Below the pieces are notes generated by a model. That model did no database searches. It had not been told where the DNA came from and saw only the letters and a list, made by a program, of their open reading frames with translations. From assembly GCA_964539025.1 (NCBI GenBank), contig CAZIFA010000003.1, positions 1-64,000 of the forward strand: a DNA stretch of 64,000 nucleotides, written 5' to 3'. This DNA comes from Micavibrio_A sp964539025. GTDB taxonomy: Bacteria > Pseudomonadota > Alphaproteobacteria > Micavibrionales > Micavibrionaceae. Shown here in pieces: positions 59,208-64,000 of the stretch. Position 1 is the first letter of the stretch. Each line of letters starts with the position of its first letter. Made by a program: the position numbers and the translations under genes.

Positions 59208-60405
59208 AGGTCTTCGTGTTCTCGATCTTTCCCGTGTTCTGGCGGGGCCTGTCTGCACCCAGATACTGGGCGATCTTGGCGCGGACATCATCAAGATTGA
59301 AAAACCCGGTGAGGGCGACGACACACGCAACTGGGGTCCGCCCTACCTCAAAGACAAGGATGGAAAGGACACGCACGAAAGCGCGTATTACCTTTCTGCC
59401 AACCGGAATAAAAAATCCGTTACGGTCGATATTTCAAAACTGGAAGGGCAAAAAATTATCCATGCTCTGGCCTCTAAGAGCGATATCCTCATCCACAACT
59501 TCAAAGTTGGGGGCCTCGAAAAATACGGGCTTGGATATGAGGCGATGAACGCCAAACATCCGCACCTTATCTATGCAGCGATTTCAGGTTTTGGACAAAA
59601 CGGGCCGCTGGCATCCGAACCCGGATACGATCTGATGGCGCAGGCGATGGGCGGGCTGATGGGGCATACGGGCGAGCCGGACGGCAAACCTACGAAAGCA
59701 GGTGTTGCGCTCGTCGATGTCATGACTGGCCTTTATGCGGCCATCGGCATTCTCGCTGCGCTGAACGCCCGCGACAAAACCGGTAAAGGCCAATTGGTCG
59801 ATCTCGCACTGCTCGACGTCACTCTCGCCTCCATGACCAATATCGCGCAATATTATCTAACCTCCGGCAACGCACCAAAACGTTACGGCAACGCGCATTC
59901 CACCATCGTCCCCTATCAAGCGTTCGAAGCGAAAGACGGCCATATGGTCGTGGCGGTCGGCAACGATCATCAGTTCAGGAAATTTGCAGGCGCGCTCGGC
60001 AAACAAGAATGGGCGGGTGATCCGCGTTTCGTCCATAACTCCGCCCGCGTGCAAAATCGCGATACTCTCATTCCCCTTATCGCCAAGATCATCAAAACGA
60101 AAAACGCCGGAGAATGGGTATCTATTATGCAGGACATTGACGTACCCGCCGCGCCCGTAAATGCCATCGATCAAGTGTTCGCGCTGGACCAGATCGCTGC
60201 GCGGGAGATGAAGATTGAAATGCCCCACCCATCCTCGCCCACGCCGATCAAGCTGGTCGGCAGCCCGTTCCACTTGTCCGAGACTCCCGTCTCCTACCGA
60301 CTGCCGCCGCCCGTCATGGGGCAACACACGGATGAGGTTTTGCAAGGGATTCTGGGGCTTGCCGCGGGCGATCTGGCAAAGCTCAAGGCGGATAAGATTA
60401 TATAA
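59191..60405 (+). CDS. family III CoA transferase (CaiB/BaiF)
   Basis: 404 residues. Starts LEGLRVLDLSRVLAGPVCTQILGDLGADIIKIEKPGEGD, the hallmark of the family; SANRNKKSVTVDISKLEGQ, SDILIHNFKVGGLEKYGLGYEAM, AISGFGQNGPLASEPGYDLMAQAMGGLMG and the catalytic-Asp region GVALVDVMTGLYAAIG follow. It exchanges CoA between carboxylic acids (or, in some members, racemises acyl-CoAs); the specific substrate cannot be deduced. Its start lies inside the prepilin peptidase gene. Confidence 0.93.
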   Translation: MSSSLEGLRVLDLSRVLAGPVCTQILGDLGADIIKIEKPGEGDDTRNWGPPYLKDKDGKDTHESAYYLSANRNKKSVTVDISKLEGQKIIHALASKSDILIHNFKVGGLEKYGLGYEAMNAKHPHLIYAAISGFGQNGPLASEPGYDLMAQAMGGLMGHTGEPDGKPTKAGVALVDVMTGLYAAIGILAALNARDKTGKGQLVDLALLDVTLASMTNIAQYYLTSGNAPKRYGNAHSTIVPYQAFEAKDGHMVVAVGNDHQFRKFAGALGKQEWAGDPRFVHNSARVQNRDTLIPLIAKIIKTKNAGEWVSIMQDIDVPAAPVNAIDQVFALDQIAAREMKIEMPHPSSPTPIKLVGSPFHLSETPVSYRLPPPVMGQHTDEVLQGILGLAAGDLAKLKADKII

Positions 60406-60448
60406 AGTCTTGCGCTTATAGGGCGCGGGCTGTAATCATCCGGTTTTG

Positions 60449-61405
60449 ATGAACCAGTCATTCAAAAAAGTCGACCGTTCCGCCTTCCGCCACGAAGATT
60501 TAATCGGCATCGAGGATTTAAGCGCCCCCGAGATTGATATAATCCTCGATCTGGCGGATTATTATGCCGACCGCTTGAGCGAACGCGAATTCAAACCGGA
60601 TATTCTGCGCGGTGCTATTATCCTCACATTGTTCTTCGAAGACTCGACCCGCACGCGCGTGTCGTTCGAAATGGCCGCCAAACGCCTTGGCGCTGACACG
60701 ATCAACATGGATATCGGCACATCGTCGATGAACAAGGGCGAGAGCCTGACCGATACGATCCAGACTCTTGTCGCCGGCGTCGGCCCCGATGCGATTGTCG
60801 TCCGTCACTCTGAATACAACGCGCCGCGCTTTATTTCCAAACTCGTTGATTGCCCCGTGATCAATGCAGGAGACTCGTACCGTGAACATCCGACACAGGC
60901 TTTGCTAGATGCGCTGACCATCCGCCGCAAGTTCGGCAAGCTTGAAGGATTGCGCGTTGCGATCTGCGGCGATATCGCGCATTCCCGCGTTGCCAATTCC
61001 AATATGATCCTGCTGCGCAAGATGGGCGTAGACGTGCGTATTGTCGCGCCGCCGTTTTTAAAACCTGAAAAATTCCCGGCCGATGGCATCAAGGCGTTCG
61101 ACAATATGAAGGCGGGCCTTGAAGGTTGTGATGTCGTGATGATGCTGCGCAATCAGAAAGAACGCATGCAGGCGGGCTTGATCGATGAAGAACAATTTTT
61201 CCGCGATTACGGTCTGACGTATGAGAAGCTGGCTTTTGCAAAACCCAATGCCGTCGTCATGCATCCGGGCCCAATGAATCGCGGCGTGGAAATTGATGGT
61301 GAGGTCGCAGACGATAAAGAGCGCTCACTTATATTGGAACAAGTTCGCAACGGCGTGCCGACCCGCATGGCGGTGATGGATTTGTTGTTAAAGGGACGGT
61401 TTTAA
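60449..61405 (+). CDS. pyrB: aspartate carbamoyltransferase catalytic subunit
   Basis: Condenses carbamoyl phosphate and aspartate, the first committed pyrimidine step. From MNQSFKKVDRSAFRHEDLIGIEDLS the protein is 318 residues. Carbamoyl-phosphate loop EDSTRTRVSFEMAAKRLGADTINM, RHSEYNAPRFISK, HPTQALLDALTI, and VVMHPGPMNRGVEI. I prefer the ATG at 60449 over a TTG one codon upstream. No pyrI or pyrC is adjacent. The stop overlaps the next ATG by one base. Confidence 0.96.
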   Translation: MNQSFKKVDRSAFRHEDLIGIEDLSAPEIDIILDLADYYADRLSEREFKPDILRGAIILTLFFEDSTRTRVSFEMAAKRLGADTINMDIGTSSMNKGESLTDTIQTLVAGVGPDAIVVRHSEYNAPRFISKLVDCPVINAGDSYREHPTQALLDALTIRRKFGKLEGLRVAICGDIAHSRVANSNMILLRKMGVDVRIVAPPFLKPEKFPADGIKAFDNMKAGLEGCDVVMMLRNQKERMQAGLIDEEQFFRDYGLTYEKLAFAKPNAVVMHPGPMNRGVEIDGEVADDKERSLILEQVRNGVPTRMAVMDLLLKGRF

Positions 61406-61845
61406 TGACATTATTTCCGTACATCGTCGCCGCATTCGCCGTATCTGCTTATGCACTGCTTGGCCCTATCGCGAAAAAAGTCGGCACAGCTTTGCCTCCT
61501 TTCACTTTCATCACCGTCTCCAGCATTATTATTGTGGTTTGCGCAGGCACGATTGCGTTTTTTTACGAACGTCATCAGATCATGGAAACGTTTCGGGAAA
61601 TTCACTGGAACTGGCTGGCGCTGTTCTCGCTTATTAATGTCGTCGGTTATGTTGGCTATCTCTGGGCCATCAACAGAATCCCTGTCGCGCAATATGAAAT
61701 GTTCGGAATTCTGATGCCGATCATCGGCGGTCTTTTTGCTGTGGTTCTTTTGAAAGAACCATTCCACGCGCGTTATCTTCTTTCTATCGCGGTTATATCT
61801 ATCGGCCTTTACATTGCCGTCGCCCCGGATTTACGGAGTAAGTAA
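61405..61845 (+). CDS. small DMT-superfamily transporter (EamA/SMR-like)
   Basis: 146 residues with four to five membrane helices: LFPYIVAAFAVSAYALLGPIAKKVG, FTFITVSSIIIVVCAGTIAFFYE, WLALFSLINVVGYVGYLWAI, QYEMFGILMPIIGGLFAVVLLKEPF and RYLLSIAVISIGLYIAVA. This is half of a standard 10-helix EamA protein, so it probably works as a dimer like EmrE-type small transporters. The substrate is unknown. It is coupled by 1-bp overlaps to pyrB and plsY. Confidence 0.8.
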   Translation: MTLFPYIVAAFAVSAYALLGPIAKKVGTALPPFTFITVSSIIIVVCAGTIAFFYERHQIMETFREIHWNWLALFSLINVVGYVGYLWAINRIPVAQYEMFGILMPIIGGLFAVVLLKEPFHARYLLSIAVISIGLYIAVAPDLRSK

Positions 61846-62510
61846 TGGAATATTTAATAGCTATCATCGGCGGGTATTTGATCGGATCGATTCCGTTCGG
61901 CCTGATCCTCACCCGCCTTGGCGGGTATGGCGATATCCGCGATATCGGATCGGGCAATATCGGCGCGACGAATGTTTTGCGCACGGGAAACAAAAAACTC
62001 GCACTGGCCACGCTCATTCTTGATGCGCTGAAAGGAGCAATTGCCATCATCGTCGCCATCCTATGCATGAATTTCTTCTACATGGATTGTTCCACGGTTG
62101 TTTTTTCAGGAGATGCCGATACCAGCCGTTGCCAATCTCCCTTTACTTTTGAAACTGTGCCGATGGTGGCGGGATTTTTTGCTCTCGTCGGCCATCTTTT
62201 CCCCGTCTGGTTAAAATTCAAGGGTGGCAAGGGCGTCGCCACGACGCTTGGCATCCTCATAGCACTCAAACCTATCATCGGCATTTCAGCGTGCGGGTTG
62301 TGGCTTCTTACCGCACTGATCACGCGCTACTCATCGCTCTCGGCACTGGTTGCCATTGCTGCCGCGCCCGCCATCGCTTACTCCTTATATGACAATGCCA
62401 ACCTTACCGGGATGCTAGGCATCGTTGCCACACTGGTCTTTTTCAAACACCGCGCGAATATTCGCCGCCTCATCAACCGCGAAGAACCCAAGATCGGCCA
62501 GAAAAAATGA
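61845..62510 (+). CDS. plsY: glycerol-3-phosphate acyltransferase PlsY
   Basis: Membrane enzyme that moves an acyl group from acyl phosphate to sn-glycerol-3-phosphate, first step of phospholipid synthesis. 221 residues: IGGYLIGSIPFGLILTRL, the SGNIGATNVLRTGNKK motif, FALVGHLFPVWLKFKGGKGVATTLG, and the RYSSLSALVAI segment are family signatures. It is longer than E. coli PlsY (205) because of an extra periplasmic loop with three Cys (CMNFFYMDCSTVVFSGDADTSRC). plsY-dprA-topA is a common alphaproteobacterial order. Confidence 0.96.
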   Translation: MEYLIAIIGGYLIGSIPFGLILTRLGGYGDIRDIGSGNIGATNVLRTGNKKLALATLILDALKGAIAIIVAILCMNFFYMDCSTVVFSGDADTSRCQSPFTFETVPMVAGFFALVGHLFPVWLKFKGGKGVATTLGILIALKPIIGISACGLWLLTALITRYSSLSALVAIAAAPAIAYSLYDNANLTGMLGIVATLVFFKHRANIRRLINREEPKIGQKK

Positions 62511-63649
62511 GTTTATTCCCAGAAACGGCTGCAAAACTTGTTGCGTCGCTCGACGATCGGGAAAAACTTGCTTGGCTTCGTTTGATCCGCACGGAGAATG
62601 TTGGGCCGATCACCTTCTATCAACTCATTGAAAATTTTGGCAGCGCAACCAAAGCCATCGAAGCACTGCCGACACTGGCACGCAAGGGCGGGCGGTTAAA
62701 AAATCTCAAAATTCATGATCAATCTGCCGCGATTGCCGAAATGGAAGCGCTTCATTCGCTTGGCGGGAAAATGCTCTTCGCCGCAGAAAAATCATATCCG
62801 CTTGCGCTCGCCGCCATCGATGACGCGCCGCCTGTTTTATCCGTTCTGGGCAATGAAAAACTTTTGAACCTTCCCACCATCGGGATTGTCGGCGCGCGCA
62901 ATGCATCCCTTAATGGTCGCAAATTCGCCGAAAAACTTTCGCATGATCTTGGCGCGGGCGGACAGATCGTGGCTTCGGGCCTTGCCCGCGGTATCGATAC
63001 ATCCGCGCATGTCGGATCGTTGCCCACCGGCACAATCGCCGCCGTCGCGGGCGGCATCGACATTATCTATCCGCCGGAAAACGCGAAACTCTACGAACAA
63101 ATAAAATTCGAAGGCTGCATCGTCGCCGAGAGTCCGCTCGGTATGGAACCGATGGCCAAACATTTCCCCAAACGCAATCGCATCATATCCGGGCTTTCAT
63201 CTGGCGTTGTCGTGATCGAGGCGACATTAAAATCCGGATCACTCATCACGGCACGACTGGCGGGAGAACAAGGGCGCGATGTGTATGCCATCCCCGGACA
63301 TCCGTTTGATCCGCGTGCGGCGGGCCCCAACAAATTGATTCAAGATGGCGCAACGCTCGTGCAAAATGCCGATGATATTCTCGACAATATAAGAACGTTT
63401 TCGGGTATCCGCCCCACTCTATCCGAGGCACGCCAAACGACATGGGAGCCAGCCGATTTATCCGAAAACGATGCCGAATCCGTCCGCGACATAATTTTAC
63501 AGAATCTATCCTCCACCCCCGTCACGGTTGACGAACTTATCAGAAACTGTCATCTGACTATCCCGGCCGCGCAGATGGTTCTGCTCGAACTTGAGCTGGC
63601 AGGCCGGATTCAGCGGCTTCCGGCAAACCGGGTAGTGCTTATTAACTAA
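62507..63649 (+). CDS. dprA: DNA processing protein DprA
   Basis: Loads RecA on incoming single-stranded DNA in natural transformation. 380 residues. N-terminal SAM-like part (REKLAWLRLIRTENVGPITFYQLIENFG), Rossmann DNA-binding domain with GIVGARNASLNGRKFAEKLSHDLG, IVASGLARGIDTSAHVGSL, AGGIDIIYPPEN, FPKRNRIISGLSSGVVVIEA and DVYAIPGHPFDPRAAGPNKLIQDGA, then a C-terminal winged-helix-like part (VTVDELIRNCHLTIPAAQMVLLELELAGRIQRL). The start overlaps plsY by 4 bp. Confidence 0.97.
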   Translation: MSLFPETAAKLVASLDDREKLAWLRLIRTENVGPITFYQLIENFGSATKAIEALPTLARKGGRLKNLKIHDQSAAIAEMEALHSLGGKMLFAAEKSYPLALAAIDDAPPVLSVLGNEKLLNLPTIGIVGARNASLNGRKFAEKLSHDLGAGGQIVASGLARGIDTSAHVGSLPTGTIAAVAGGIDIIYPPENAKLYEQIKFEGCIVAESPLGMEPMAKHFPKRNRIISGLSSGVVVIEATLKSGSLITARLAGEQGRDVYAIPGHPFDPRAAGPNKLIQDGATLVQNADDILDNIRTFSGIRPTLSEARQTTWEPADLSENDAESVRDIILQNLSSTPVTVDELIRNCHLTIPAAQMVLLELELAGRIQRLPANRVVLIN

Positions 63650-63660
63650 TTGTTTAGAAA

Positions 63661-63723
63661 CGAGTAGTTAGATGCAAGAGATGAGAATTTACCAAACCAC
63701 CATCTCTCGCAACTCACGACTCT
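63661..63723. repeat. imperfect palindrome between dprA and topA
   Basis: Left arm gagtagttagatgcaagaga and right arm catctctcgcaactcacgac, complementary apart from a few mismatches, around an 18-base loop. Different in sequence from the other repeats of the window. Confidence 0.6.
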
Positions 63724-63738
63724 CCACCAGGAACCCGA

Positions 63739-64000
63739 ATGACCGATAACCTCGTCATCGTCGAATCTCCGGCCAAAGCCAAGACCATTAATAAGTATCT
63801 TGGTCCGGATTATTACGTGCTCGCATCCTACGGGCATGTGCGTGACCTCGTGGGCAAGGACGGATCGGTCCTGCCCGACGAAGATTTTGCGATGAAATGG
63901 GAATTGGGTGAGCGCGCCGATAAAAACGTCCGCGATATCAAACGCGCCGTCAAAGACGCCAAGACCATCTTCCTCGCAACCGACCCTGACCGCGAAGGGG
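63739..64000 (+). CDS. topA: DNA topoisomerase I (N-terminal part)
   Basis: Relaxes negative supercoils. The first 87 codons are present. It begins MTDNLVIVESPAKAKTINKYL, the TOPRIM signature, with ASYGHVRDLVGK and the metal-binding FLATDPDREG at the window edge. The gene runs off the right end. It follows dprA after a short palindrome. Confidence 0.96.
   Translation, partial: MTDNLVIVESPAKAKTINKYLGPDYYVLASYGHVRDLVGKDGSVLPDEDFAMKWELGERADKNVRDIKRAVKDAKTIFLATDPDREG

Overview
The window is one continuous stretch of a Gram-negative chromosome, most likely from an alphaproteobacterium outside the well-studied model groups. The evidence is the gene order ftsZ-lpxC-bamD-recN-ligA downstream of a full dcw (division and cell wall) cluster, an FtsZ with a long Q/P/A-rich linker ending in DIPAFLRRQ, an sdhC/D/A/B set with short membrane subunits, a class A RNase P RNA, and a MurE with the DNPR motif of meso-diaminopimelate peptidoglycan. 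A Micavibrio-like or Rhodospirillales-like lineage would fit, but that placement is a guess. No tRNA, rRNA, CRISPR array, transposase or prophage was found.

Layout. 1-1.9 kb, plus strand: the end of pntB, an alpha/beta hydrolase and a small unknown gene. 1.9-30.7 kb, almost all minus strand: mraZ, rsmH, ftsL, ftsI, murE, murF, mraY, murD, ftsW, murG, murC, murB, ddl, ftsQ, ftsA, ftsZ, lpxC, bamD, recN, ligA. The early genes (mraZ to ftsW) are packed with 1-23 bp overlaps. From murG on, the cluster is opened up by palindromic repeats and by small or unrelated genes, including creA on the opposite strand. MraZ has a candidate operator of TGG(G) repeats at 10 bp spacing. 31-36 kb: a 47-codon membrane protein gene, rnpB, a peptidoglycan amidase, an MFS transporter, msrA and two hypotheticals. 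35.9-42.7 kb: succinate dehydrogenase genes, interrupted by a solute-binding protein gene (between sdhC and sdhD), a GxxExxY gene inside inverted repeats (between sdhD and sdhA), and a 652-codon Pro/Ala/Thr-rich gene on the other strand (between sdhA and sdhB). 42.7-45.5 kb: a hypothetical, an MsrB-like protein without its catalytic Cys, an RcnB-like protein and asd.

45.7-59.2 kb holds the most interesting system: a minus-strand operon for a type IV pilus-like or type II secretion-like machine (CheY-like regulator, lipoprotein secretin with a 206-residue Pro/Ala/Ser tail, an Ig-like/PilP-like fusion, GspE/PilB ATPase, GspF/PilC membrane protein, two single-span assembly proteins, two pilin-like proteins). 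It is flanked by a plus-strand tripartite hybrid histidine kinase at one end and a divergent prepilin peptidase at the other. 59.2-64 kb, plus strand: a family III CoA transferase, pyrB, a small EamA/SMR-like transporter, plsY, dprA and the start of topA.

A second theme is palindromic repeats. Several families fill the intergenic gaps of the 7.9-45.6 kb region. Two nearly identical copies of one family lie in frame inside murB and are translated. Another family forms the ends of the GxxExxY gene and also occurs as a short, gene-less pair between murC and its neighbour, which suggests an autonomous element with non-autonomous relatives.
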